Origin: Vampirovibrio sp.
Lineage (GTDB): Bacteria; Cyanobacteriota; Vampirovibrionia; Vampirovibrionales; JAJTHC01
Direction: 5' to 3'
Length of the DNA: 64,000 nt
Assembly (NCBI GenBank): GCA_024998755.1
Contig: JACEUU010000001.1
Location: 62,001-126,000, forward strand
Position numbers and translations under genes: made by a program. The notes under the pieces were generated by a model. That model had not been told where the DNA came from. It worked only from the letters and a program-made list of their open reading frames with translations, and did not search any database. Below, piece after piece: positions 9,740 to 17,805 of the stretch (positions are counted from its first letter, which is position 1; every line of letters begins with the position of its first letter).

Positions 9740-10144
9740 TTACTCTTTCAATTGCCGAAGGGCGTCCCACGGGGCTTCGGCTTTTAACCACAGGGCAATA
9801 TCTTTGGGTACGCTTACTCTAATAGAAGGTATTATTTTGGGTCGTCTGCCAGCATTTTTTCTGTACCCGCCGTATTGCCTATAGAATAGTTCTAGAGGCT
9901 GCCTTCGGTTTTGAATGTTTTCTTCAATTTTTGCTACCATTAGTTGTTTGTAGTGGTCTATGGCTTCTTCGGGGGTTCTGCCAACGCCGTATAGTCGAAA
10001 TAGGGCGTGGGTGTATACCCACTTATGAATTTTATCGTCTACCCAGGGTTTAATCTCCCCCATTGTCCTTAGCCCTGATTCTAAGAACTTGAGTGTATGT
10101 GGGTTGACTGCTTCCCAGTTGAAATTGCGGTCGAATTCTTGCAT
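9740..10144 (-). CDS. Uncharacterised 134-residue protein
   Basis: Not recognised. It is a small basic protein with several tryptophans. The middle reads LYGVGRTPEEAIDHYKQLMVAKIEENIQNRRQ, resembling the HicB/RHH-adjacent segment in which a periodic 'GxTxEEAI' helix occurs, and the C-terminus has SIRVSVPKDIALWLKAEA. A DNA-binding or antitoxin-like role is possible but no toxin partner lies next to it. It is convergent with the DUF2806-like gene. Confidence 0.5.
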   Translation of the reverse strand: MQEFDRNFNWEAVNPHTLKFLESGLRTMGEIKPWVDDKIHKWVYTHALFRLYGVGRTPEEAIDHYKQLMVAKIEENIQNRRQPLELFYRQYGGYRKNAGRRPKIIPSIRVSVPKDIALWLKAEAPWDALRQLKE

Positions 10145-10175
10145 TGGTGGTTATTCCTATTTGTTTATCTGTCTG

Positions 10176-10464
10176 ATACTCGTTCAAAGTTTGACTATCA
10201 TACTAACCAGTAGGAACGACCATCGCATTTGCCCTGCAGTTGCCGATGCGTTCCGTCCTTTCGAAGGGGCAAAAAGAACATCCCCCCGTCACATGCCCGT
10301 AGTGGCATAGGGGGGTGGCTTTTTGGGGGTTCCTAGGGGCTTGCCCCTGGGTTTGTGGGGGGTGTCGGGGGGTGCCCAAACAGGCATCCCCTGACAAACC
10401 AACCAGTGAAAGTTAGAAACGACAATCGATGAGAGAACATGCTATTCAATCTTTAAATTGGTAT
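10176..10464. repeat. MITE-like element, family C copy 1 (289 bp)
   Basis: A non-coding element bounded by imperfect inverted ends: left ATACTCGTTCAAAGTTTGAC, right complement of ATTCAATCTTTAAATTGGTAT. The interior begins AACCAGTAGGAACGACCATCG and ends near GAAACGACAATCGATGA. It holds at least three potential hairpins, including CCCCCC...GGGGGG followed by a T-run, and TGTC..GGTGCC/GGCATC..GACA. The same interior recurs at 40531-40797 with changes that preserve the pairing. No protein is encoded. Confidence 0.75.
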
Positions 10465-10897
10465 GAGTGTATTCTTTTTTTAGTTTGTCTTCTTTTTCAC
10501 ACTATTATTAGGTGTTAAAATACCCTAATTTCACACAACTTGTTGTAACAAAAATTTTGCGGTTTTGTTCAGTTTCTTTTGTGGCGTTTTTTAAAACTTG
10601 ATTTCTTACCCGTTTTTCAAGTGCTTCTTGAAATAATTCCTTGAAATCAAGTTGTTCTTGAATTGCTGGTAAACAATCAAGTTGGCATTTTCAAAAAAGC
10701 CTCATTAAACCCTGTAGAACCCTTTAAATAAACGGTTTGTACTAATAATCTTTCGTAAAAAAGCTACCGAACTTGATTCTTTACCTTTATTTCAAGCCGC
10801 ACTTGAATGGGTGGCAAACAATCAAGTTTTGACTCGTTTTTATGGTAGATTGAAGGAACTTGTCCCCCCTTTTGCCTCTCATTTTTGATGGAAAAAC
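10465..10897. repeat. Gene-free stretch with two related palindromes
   Basis: No convincing gene. Two stretches (10595-10683 and 10770-10828) each open with AACTTGATT..TTACC and close with the complement, GGYAAACAATCAAGTT. Each contains TTTCAAG/CTTGAA sub-repeats. They could form hairpins or be binding sites upstream of the YkgJ-like gene at 10898. The rest is AT-rich and shows nothing recognisable. Confidence 0.5.
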
Positions 10898-12070
10898 ATG
10901 GAAAATTTTGCTTGTAGTGGGTGTGGAAATTGTTGTAGCACTTGGCAAATTGCTATTGATAAACCCCGTGCGGATGTTTTGCTTGCCATGCCATGGGTGC
11001 AAGAACGGCTTCACGCCTTGGGTTTGGCATTTGAACCGTTATTGGAATGGGGGTATTACCTTCCCCTTAAACCAGACCAAATGTGCGTTTTTTGGGAACA
11101 AAACGAGGGGTGCCTCATCCACAAAAACGTGGGTGCAACCGCCAAACCGTTAGATTGTCAACGTTTTCCGTTTGCTAGTTTTACCCCTGAAACTACCGCT
11201 AATACTGCCTTTACGGATGTTTCGTTTGCTTGTTCTGAAATGGTGAATACCCACTTGTTGCAATGGGAAACCCCTGCCCCCAGCGGGGTAGAATCGGTTG
11301 GGTTGCAGGCTGTAACCCAATCGCCACAGGCGGTTTCGCCGTTTTACCCAAAAGGTGTTACTTGGCGGCAATCGGTGGCTATGTGGTCTTGGCCTTTTAA
11401 ATGGCTTAAACCCTTGCCTTGGGCGGTTTTAGACCATCGGCTAACCCTCATAAAACCTGCTTTTCAAGATGCTTCTATCTCTGTTTGGGGTGCGTTGGCG
11501 TTGGCTTTTGTGGTGATTACCAGTCCTATATATAAGGTGTGGCATTCGGAACAATTGCTGGCTTTAGTGTTACGGTTTAATAGCCTAAAACCTAGTGAAA
11601 ATCGGCTTTTATGGCAGTTTTTTCAACGATGGGTGTTGGCTAAATTTTTGCGGATGCCTTATGGGATGTTTGACGTGGTTCGGTTTGTTTTCCGAGGGGT
11701 TTATGCGGACGATAAGGTGTTGGGGCTTGCCAGTGAAGTGTCTGTGGGTGCGGTTCTTGGGCTTCCTCCTGCTCAACATTTGCAGGTGAAGGCGTTTTTG
11801 TTTCAGGTGTTGAACCGTCGGTTGCCGTTGGGGTATGGGGGTGCTTGGGTGGAATTGTGGCTACAGGCTGGTGTGGCTTGGTTTTTGGTGCAGTGGTATG
11901 GACGTATTTTTGCGGTGATGGGTGGGCAATCTACAGTTGATGAAGCCTCTGTAAAATCGGCTATACGCCTTGTGGAACGCTATTATACGGCACATCAGCC
12001 TCGATTTTTATCGAAGTTTGAGGGTCAGTGGTTTTGGTTGTTACTATTTCGCCTGTTTTTGCGGGTTTAG
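10898..12070 (+). CDS. YkgJ-family cysteine-cluster protein
   Basis: A 390-residue protein with the zinc/iron-chelating cluster motif at the very N-terminus, CSGCGNCC (Cys6, 9, 12, 13), followed by further cysteines in QMCVFW, GCLIH and LDCQRFPF. That pattern defines the YkgJ family, whose biochemical role is not settled (metal or FeS binding is presumed). The C-terminal two thirds are rich in Trp, Phe and Leu without clear motifs, and this extension is longer than in typical family members. The gene stands alone between dispersed repeats. Confidence 0.8.
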   Translation: MENFACSGCGNCCSTWQIAIDKPRADVLLAMPWVQERLHALGLAFEPLLEWGYYLPLKPDQMCVFWEQNEGCLIHKNVGATAKPLDCQRFPFASFTPETTANTAFTDVSFACSEMVNTHLLQWETPAPSGVESVGLQAVTQSPQAVSPFYPKGVTWRQSVAMWSWPFKWLKPLPWAVLDHRLTLIKPAFQDASISVWGALALAFVVITSPIYKVWHSEQLLALVLRFNSLKPSENRLLWQFFQRWVLAKFLRMPYGMFDVVRFVFRGVYADDKVLGLASEVSVGAVLGLPPAQHLQVKAFLFQVLNRRLPLGYGGAWVELWLQAGVAWFLVQWYGRIFAVMGGQSTVDEASVKSAIRLVERYYTAHQPRFLSKFEGQWFWLLLFRLFLRV

Positions 12071-12074
12071 GGGG

Positions 12075-12237
12075 CTTTTTTGGGCGTTGCGTGCGGTGAA
12101 GACCCGCCCGCCGTTGGGCTGTGCTACGCATTCAACCCCGCCTTCCCTCACCCTAGCCCTCTCACAGCGGGAGAGGGAAAACAGTACACCCAAGCACACG
12201 GCGGGTTTTCACCCTTTCGGGCACCCCAACTAACGCA
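12075..12237 (+). repeat. Dispersed modular element, family D copy 1
   Basis: It begins CTTTTTTGGGCGTTGCG and ends CACCCCAACTAACGCA. An inverted copy is at 32621-32768 between cas9 and cas1. The flanks agree (GCATTCAACCCC, GGGTTTTCACCCT), but the central module differs. Here it is CCCTCACCC..GGGAGAGGG, a short hairpin-type repeat that is common in bacteria. Confidence 0.65.
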
Positions 12238-12333
12238 AGAACTGTCAATTGTTAATAATATGTAAAGTTGTTTTTGTTTTTTGAAGTGTATGATATTATA
12301 AATATTGACCTTCAGGCGTTTTTTTAAACGTTA

Positions 12334-12549
12334 TTAACTAGAATCTTTAACACAACTTGATGTAAGTTCAAAGCGTTTTCGCATGGTTGGCGTAAGTCTC
12401 CTGTAGTTACCTAGAATAAGCTCAATAAGTGTTATGTAGCTAATCGGGTTAGAGAAATCTAACACAATTATGCCTAATATAAGTGCTATTTTATATAGCA
12501 GTACAGAAGTTGGTAAAAGGCTTGATACTAACATCTTACCTTTTACCAC
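12334..12549 (-). CDS. Possible small membrane protein
   Basis: Low-confidence 71-codon frame with a GTG start preceded by an A/G-rich stretch. It has two hydrophobic stretches (KIALILGIIVLDF and ISYITLIELILG) followed by a basic tail. No homologue is recognised. It is divergent from the next small frame with 24 bp between them. Could be a chance frame in AT-rich DNA. Confidence 0.25.
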   Translation of the reverse strand: MVKGKMLVSSLLPTSVLLYKIALILGIIVLDFSNPISYITLIELILGNYRRLTPTMRKRFELTSSCVKDSS

Positions 12550-12573
12550 CTTTTCTAGCTTGAAAGGTATCCT

Positions 12574-12759
12574 ATGAATTTTTTGAATTTTCTAAAAACA
12601 GATAAAGGTAAGATAGAATACAAAGCCTTTCTTGAAAAGTTAAAAAAGGATAACAAACAAATCTTAGGGAGTGATGGAAAAAAGTTAAGCAATTATTTCA
12701 CCCCTAAAAAAATAGATTTGGCAAGAGTGTTGCCGATATTGAGTTTTCGGCAATGGTGA
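12574..12759 (+). CDS. Possible small soluble protein
   Basis: Low-confidence 61-codon frame with GAAAGG upstream of the ATG. The product is lysine-rich (KTDKGKIEYKAFLEKLKKDNKQIL). Its 3' end runs into a small hairpin, TTGCCGA...TCGGCAA (12730-12753). No family recognised. Confidence 0.35.
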   Translation: MNFLNFLKTDKGKIEYKAFLEKLKKDNKQILGSDGKKLSNYFTPKKIDLARVLPILSFRQW

Positions 12760-12773
12760 GAAAAATTGAAAAG

Positions 12774-12787
12774 AAGCGGTACCGCTT
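12774..12787 (-). terminator. Palindromic terminator of the 13640-14698 gene, now separated from it by an IS
   Basis: A perfect 14-bp palindrome AAGCGGTACCGCTT, followed on the minus strand by CTTTTCAATTTTT. It would lie about 15 bp after the stop codon of the gene at 13640-14698 if the insertion sequence at 12802-13640 were absent, so it is probably that gene's original terminator. Confidence 0.55.
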
Positions 12788-12801
12788 TAGAACTTTTCTT
12801 A

Positions 12802-13640
12802 GAAGCTGTCTTCATAGTTTAGACAGTCTATTTAATAACAGCTTACAATGAGCGATTTTAACGAAAGCTTCAGCCGAACTAATTGTTCGTTCAAAATCTT
12901 TAGATAACCGACGATACCCAGTCAACCAAGCAAACGTTCGCTCCACAATCCACCGTTTAGGAATCACCGCCCAACCCGCCTCTTTAATTCGCTCAACAAT
13001 CTCAACCGTTTTACCTAAAACCCCTTTTACAAAGTCCTCAAATGTCTTACGATACCCAGCATCTGCACAAACACCCTTTAAGCTAGGAAATATCTTCACC
13101 GCCTGCTCAAAAACACCACGCCCCCCTTTCATATCGTGGATATTAGCGGCGTGTACTTGAACAAACAATAGCCGTCCCTGCGTATCGGTTACAATATGCC
13201 GTTTATGACCCTTCACCTTTTTTTCCCGTCAATACCACGTTCTTCGCTATTGAGCGTGGTTTTCACGCTTTGGGAATCAATCAAGGCGTAAGTGGGTTCC
13301 TCTTTTTTTACCAGAGGCTTCTCGGTCGAGAACCACGAGACGTTCAAGCATGGCATCCCATGTTGTTCGTTTTTTTGCTCGGTAAAAGAAGCTTTCAACG
13401 GCTTTTCTGGGTGGATAGGTTTTGGGTAGCATTGCCCATTGACACCCTGTTTTGGTGAGATAAAAAACGGCGTTAAGTAGGTCTCTGACAAGGTGCTTTC
13501 TTGCCTGACCGTAGTTTCCTACATTGAATAAACCGGCAATCAGGTTGTATTGTTTGTCTGTTAAATCAGTTGGATAGATCATCTTTCCCCTTTTCTATCC
13601 TTTCATTATACAACAAATCCTACACTATGAAGACAGCTTC
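12802..13640 (-). mobile_element. IS5-superfamily element (IS427-like), complete ends, broken transposase
   Basis: About 839 bp with terminal inverted repeats GAAGCTGTCTTCATAGT at both ends, flanked by TA on each side (12800-12801 and 13641-13642), consistent with a 2-bp target duplication. The transposase is split over frames. A second, 3'-only copy lies at 50686-51346. The insertion falls within the TAA stop codon of the neighbouring gene. Confidence 0.88.
12812..13582 (-). pseudogene. IS427-type transposase, frameshifted
   Basis: Read from 13582 downward. The first frame (MIYPTDLTDKQYNLI... to VLDREASGKK) shifts +1 at an A7 run near 13308-13314. The second frame gives TYALIDSQSVKTT (first catalytic Asp) and ends at GIDGKKR. 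A -1 shift at AAAAAAAGG then enters the third frame, with KGHKRHIVTDTQGRL, CADAGY (second Asp) and WIVERTFAWL (Glu). The -1 shift matches the programmed frameshift of IS427-type elements. The A7 shift is absent in the other copy, which has one base fewer there, so it is probably a disabling indel. Confidence 0.85.
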
Positions 13641-14698
13641 TAAGCAATCGCATCCAGTTTTTTTGCCCTTTGATTGATAACTTCAGATACTTCATACTGG
13701 GAATTACTCAAAGTGTAAGGAATCCCTCCAAGATGATTAACGGGTAACTCCCCAACGTAAGTGGATAATTGAGAGTTTTTTACTCTACTTGGATTAATTT
13801 TATAAGACAGGTCTTCTCCTGCCGGCAATTGCGAAGAGGCGTGTTGCATGACGACAATAAGGTTGTTTTTCGTATCAAGTATGGCTTGTGTTTGTTGAAG
13901 TATTGCGTTTTCAGCGTTTAACGTTTCATTATCATAAAGCGTCCACATGAGTAAATCAGGTTCGTTAGGAATACGACTGGCTGTATGTAAATGAAGGTGG
14001 GGACCATTACTATTAACTATAGGGTATTCTATACCGTTTGGTGCATCTTCTAAAGAAGGGGTTATTTGTGAAAAGAAATCTACTATAGCACTATTTTCAG
14101 GATATTGCATCCACATAATATCCGTCATTTCGGTAGGGGCATTCGGTGATAAATACTTTAACAATTTCTGTAACGCCTCAGGCTCATCTGGTGAACCAGC
14201 CACTGCTTTATATCCACGATTAGACCAGGTTTCAAAATATTTCTTGTTACCTTTTATTAAAGAAAGATCGTAATCTCTACCAGAATAACGACCCCTATGA
14301 TTTTTTTGACGTAAAATAATTTCGGCAACATTCAAAGGCGTAGCCGTTTTTTGACTAAAGGAAGCTATCTCTTCCATACTCGGAGATGTTGTTTTCCAAA
14401 GTTCTGAATACTTTAGAGCGGTTGCTATTTTATCAAAAAGACTTAATTGCTCAGACTCCATAGAGTCAAACGCAATACCCTGCAACGCTATTTTCATTAA
14501 GTTAGCGTGTGTACGTTTTAATTCCTCTATGATTTCATTCACAGGAATACTTGGATTAGTGCCTATCTTCAAAACATCCTGGGGTAATCCATCGTTTGCT
14601 TTTGGAAATAAGCAAAGGGCTTTTTTTTCTAATATAAGTCCCATTTCTTGCGATGTATGGATGATGGGTCTCGGTGGGAATAATCGATCTAATCTCAT
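13640..14698 (-). CDS. Uncharacterised 352-residue protein
   Basis: Not recognised. The sequence is soluble and mixed in character, with no signal peptide or membrane segment. It has a His-rich patch GPHLHLHTASR, an N-terminal stretch MRLDRLFPPRPIIHTSQEMG, and a C-terminal VSEVINQRAKKLDAIA. The stop codon is TAG formed at the junction with the IS; without the IS it would read TAA at the same place, so the protein is full length. The gene lies downstream of korAB on the same strand but behind their terminator. Confidence 0.6.
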   Translation of the reverse strand: MRLDRLFPPRPIIHTSQEMGLILEKKALCLFPKANDGLPQDVLKIGTNPSIPVNEIIEELKRTHANLMKIALQGIAFDSMESEQLSLFDKIATALKYSELWKTTSPSMEEIASFSQKTATPLNVAEIILRQKNHRGRYSGRDYDLSLIKGNKKYFETWSNRGYKAVAGSPDEPEALQKLLKYLSPNAPTEMTDIMWMQYPENSAIVDFFSQITPSLEDAPNGIEYPIVNSNGPHLHLHTASRIPNEPDLLMWTLYDNETLNAENAILQQTQAILDTKNNLIVVMQHASSQLPAGEDLSYKINPSRVKNSQLSTYVGELPVNHLGGIPYTLSNSQYEVSEVINQRAKKLDAIA

Positions 14699-14786
14699 AA
14701 TAATTGCTCCAAATAATTATTGTAAAGTAGTAGTCATTCAAATAATAATCGTATAAAACACCTTCAATCTTATTGTGTGCGAACAA

Positions 14787-14820
14787 AAAATGCCCCCACT
14801 CAATTTAACCAGTGGAGGCA
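14787..14820 (-). terminator. Rho-independent terminator of korAB
   Basis: On the minus strand GATGCCTCCACT is followed by a short loop and AGTGGGGGCAT, then TTTTTT. It lies about 25 bp downstream of the korB stop. Confidence 0.85.
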
Positions 14821-14843
14821 TCTTTAATCAAGTTTAAGCGAAA

Positions 14844-15839
14844 TTAAACCAAGAATTCTTCATACGCATACGATAAATCCGTCGTGGGAATCATGTCTTC
14901 ATCATGAAACGGAATCGTAATAGGCGAAGTACCCTGCAACGCAGGAATAACAGATTGCAACCTATCTTCATAAGTTGGCATATCAATCTTCCAATAAACG
15001 CCCAAAGCAATCCGCTCTTCACGTTTATAAGCCCGCTCAATCGCCTCAATTTTCTTAGCATTCACGGCTTCCGCATCGGTAGAATCCGCCACAACACCGT
15101 TATAATCCGTATCATCCAAGTAATAAACCCGAGGCATCTCTGTCCCATTTTCCATTACTTTTTCAGAATAGTATTCTTTCGGGTGCAAGTCATTGTAAGT
15201 CGGGCAAGGCTGGTGCACATCCACCAACGAAATACCACGGTGTTCAATAGCCGCCATAATGGTTTGTTTCAAATGCTTGGCATCAAACGAATAAGACCGA
15301 GCAACAAACGTGTAACCCGCCGCAATAGCCAACGCTAATGGGTTGATGGACTGGGAAATGTGTGGCAACGCTAACGATTTAGGTTGCATACCCACTTCCA
15401 ACGTAGGGGAAGCTTGACCTTTGGTCAACCCATAAACTTCGTTGTTGAAAACAATGTAGGTAATATCTACGTTACGACGACCCGCATGGAGGAAGTGTCC
15501 GCCACCAATGCCGTACCCGTCGCCATCGCCACCCGCTGCTAACACAACGTTATCAGGGTTAACAATTTTTGAACCCAAAGCATAAGGCAAAACCCGACCA
15601 TGCAATGTATGCACGCCATAAGCTTGCAAATACTGAGAAGATTTACCTGAACAGCCAATACCTGTAAAGAAATTGACTTTCCAAGGCACCAAGCCTAGTT
15701 CACTAACGGCTTGTTGAATGGCGTTGACAATACCAAAGTCTCCGCAACCAGGGCACCAATCAATGGGTTTTTCTGATTTTAGTTGGAAGGGTTTGACTTT
15801 CGTGTCAAGCGTCGGTAGTTGTTGTTGTTTAGTGGCCAC
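14844..15839 (-). CDS. korB: 2-oxoacid:ferredoxin oxidoreductase, beta subunit
   Basis: The thiamine-diphosphate-binding subunit of a 2-oxoglutarate- (or other 2-oxoacid-) ferredoxin oxidoreductase. It makes acyl-CoA, CO2 and reduced ferredoxin. Visible features are WCPGCGDFGIVNAI near the N-terminus, GIGCSGKSSQYL, and the TPP/Mg motif GGDGDGYGIGGGHFLHAGRRN followed by NNEVYGLTKGQ. 331 residues, normal length. The start overlaps the 3' end of korA by 11 bp, so translation is coupled. Substrate preference (2-oxoglutarate or pyruvate) is not certain. Confidence 0.93.
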   Translation of the reverse strand: MATKQQQLPTLDTKVKPFQLKSEKPIDWCPGCGDFGIVNAIQQAVSELGLVPWKVNFFTGIGCSGKSSQYLQAYGVHTLHGRVLPYALGSKIVNPDNVVLAAGGDGDGYGIGGGHFLHAGRRNVDITYIVFNNEVYGLTKGQASPTLEVGMQPKSLALPHISQSINPLALAIAAGYTFVARSYSFDAKHLKQTIMAAIEHRGISLVDVHQPCPTYNDLHPKEYYSEKVMENGTEMPRVYYLDDTDYNGVVADSTDAEAVNAKKIEAIERAYKREERIALGVYWKIDMPTYEDRLQSVIPALQGTSPITIPFHDEDMIPTTDLSYAYEEFLV

Positions 15840-17673
15840 AGCTTAACATTACCTTTCTTGAATTTTTGGTTAATACTTCTTGCACAGCGGAAACCGCTTC
15901 GCACTGAGAAATAGGACGACCGGTGTATTTTGCCACATGGTGAGGGATGGTAATACCCGTTTCCATTTTAATGACTTTGGCCAACTGGTTAGAGAAATTG
16001 CTTTCAATAATCATGGTTTTCTTGGCATTGGTTAAAATTTCTGCCACTTTTTCCGCAGGGAATGGCGACATTAACCGAATGTGCAAGTAGTTAGCCGTTA
16101 CACCTTGGTTTTTAAGTTCTTCTAAGGCATCAATAATAATACCTTTGGTTGAACCCCAACCAACAATAGTAATATCCGCTTGTTCTGGGCCATAAAGCTT
16201 GAACTGTAAATCCTGAGGAATTTCACGAGAAGCCGTTGCCAGCTTCCTATCACGTTTATCCATCATTTCAATACGAATGGCTGGCTTTTCAGTAATCACG
16301 CCATATTCGGTATGTTCATCGCCCGTTAAAAAGTGAATACGCCCTGGTGTACCAGGTAACGAACGAGGCGAAATGCCGGATTCCGTTACTTTAAAGCGGT
16401 TAAACTTCGGCAAACCAGTTGCAGGGTCTTCAGGGTTAAAGCTTTCAGGAGCACCCACAATTTGCCCACGGTCAATTCTTAAATGCTTTTCAGGGAATTT
16501 AGGAATGGTTTGGGTAGAGTTAGCCAAGGCTTTATCAATCAACAAAATGGTCGGGGTTTGGTAGCGTTCAGCGAAGTTAAAGGCGTTAAACCCATCTTCA
16601 AAACATTCTTCCATATCACCAGAAGCTATAACAATCCGAGGGAAATCGCCGTGCCCAATGTTCAAGGCAAACAATAAATCGCCCTGTTCATTACGAGTAG
16701 GCAACCCTGTAGAAGGGCCTCCACGTTGGTAGTTGGTAATAACCGTTGGTACTTCGTTCATACCAGCCCAACCAATCCCTTCGGCTTTCAAGCAGAAACC
16801 AGGTCCTGAAGTGGCGGTAGCAGTTCTTGCACCTGTATAAGCTGCTCCGTTTGCCATGTTGATAGAAGAAATTTCGTCTTCTGCTTGGTAAACAACAATG
16901 CCGTATTCCGTTTGTTGTTCCAACCAAATACATTCATCAACGGCGGGCGTGATGGAGTAGTAAGTTTGGAATCTGCAACCGGCTTTTAATTTACCAATAC
17001 CGCAAGCAGCAGCACCGTTCATCAATAACCGAGAATTAGGTTCTGGTTTATTGGTTTGAGACGCTAAGCGGTAGGCAAAGGTATCCCAGCCTTCAACGGA
17101 TTGAATGACTTGGTAGGCTTTTTTACCAGCGGCTAGGTTAACAGCGACTAGCCCAGCTTTTTTACCACGGAACAAGCCTTTTAAGGCTTCTTCCAATACA
17201 TCTAACCCAACGCCATACAGTGCTAAAGAAGCTGCAACAGCAATAGTGTTTTTGACAATAGCCAATTTAGCGGCTGGTTTACCGAGTTCTTCAGCTAAAT
17301 CCCGAATAATAGCTTCAAATTCGATGGGGAATAGCTTAACGCTAGCATCCATTTCCAAGGTTTCAGGCTTGGTAACGCTAGGGTCGTAAATTAACGCACC
17401 CCCAGCCACAATTTCGTGGGCGTGAATTTCAGCCGTACTATCTTCAAAAGTAGACAGTAAATGAATAGGGTCAATATGCGACCGTACGGGGGTTGTTTTT
17501 ACCCGTAAATGAAAGTAGCTGTGTGCCCCTTTAATATTGGAATGGTATTCACGTTTACCGTAAACCCAGTAGCCTGCAACGGCCATTGACCTTGCAAATA
17601 GCGTGGCTGAAGAATCAACGCCGCTACCCTGAGGGCCGCCAATCATCCAGCTTGTATCGGTTATTACGCCCAT
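15829..17673 (-). CDS. korA: 2-oxoacid:ferredoxin oxidoreductase, fused gamma-alpha subunit
   Basis: A 614-residue protein in which the gamma domain (about residues 1-190, GGPQGSGVDSSATLFARSMA at the start) precedes the alpha pyrimidine-binding domain (about 200-610: GNGA-type AAACGIGKLKAG, TATSGPGFCLKAEGIGWAGMNEVP, ITEKPAIRIEMMDKR). The gamma-alpha fusion is typical of two-subunit KorAB enzymes. It works with korB just downstream. An IS5-type element sits about 130 bp upstream of the start (17806-18964) and may have displaced or replaced the native promoter. Confidence 0.93.
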   Translation of the reverse strand: MGVITDTSWMIGGPQGSGVDSSATLFARSMAVAGYWVYGKREYHSNIKGAHSYFHLRVKTTPVRSHIDPIHLLSTFEDSTAEIHAHEIVAGGALIYDPSVTKPETLEMDASVKLFPIEFEAIIRDLAEELGKPAAKLAIVKNTIAVAASLALYGVGLDVLEEALKGLFRGKKAGLVAVNLAAGKKAYQVIQSVEGWDTFAYRLASQTNKPEPNSRLLMNGAAACGIGKLKAGCRFQTYYSITPAVDECIWLEQQTEYGIVVYQAEDEISSINMANGAAYTGARTATATSGPGFCLKAEGIGWAGMNEVPTVITNYQRGGPSTGLPTRNEQGDLLFALNIGHGDFPRIVIASGDMEECFEDGFNAFNFAERYQTPTILLIDKALANSTQTIPKFPEKHLRIDRGQIVGAPESFNPEDPATGLPKFNRFKVTESGISPRSLPGTPGRIHFLTGDEHTEYGVITEKPAIRIEMMDKRDRKLATASREIPQDLQFKLYGPEQADITIVGWGSTKGIIIDALEELKNQGVTANYLHIRLMSPFPAEKVAEILTNAKKTMIIESNFSNQLAKVIKMETGITIPHHVAKYTGRPISQCEAVSAVQEVLTKNSRKVMLSCGH

Positions 17674-17805
17674 AGTTTGTGTAGCTTTCCTTAAACTTGT
17701 GCTTATAAATAAAGATAGAGACGTTTTTTAACGCCTGCAAACAATATGCTTACAAATAATACCATAAAAAACCAAGGCAAGCCCCGCCCTAACAAAAAAA
17801 GAATT

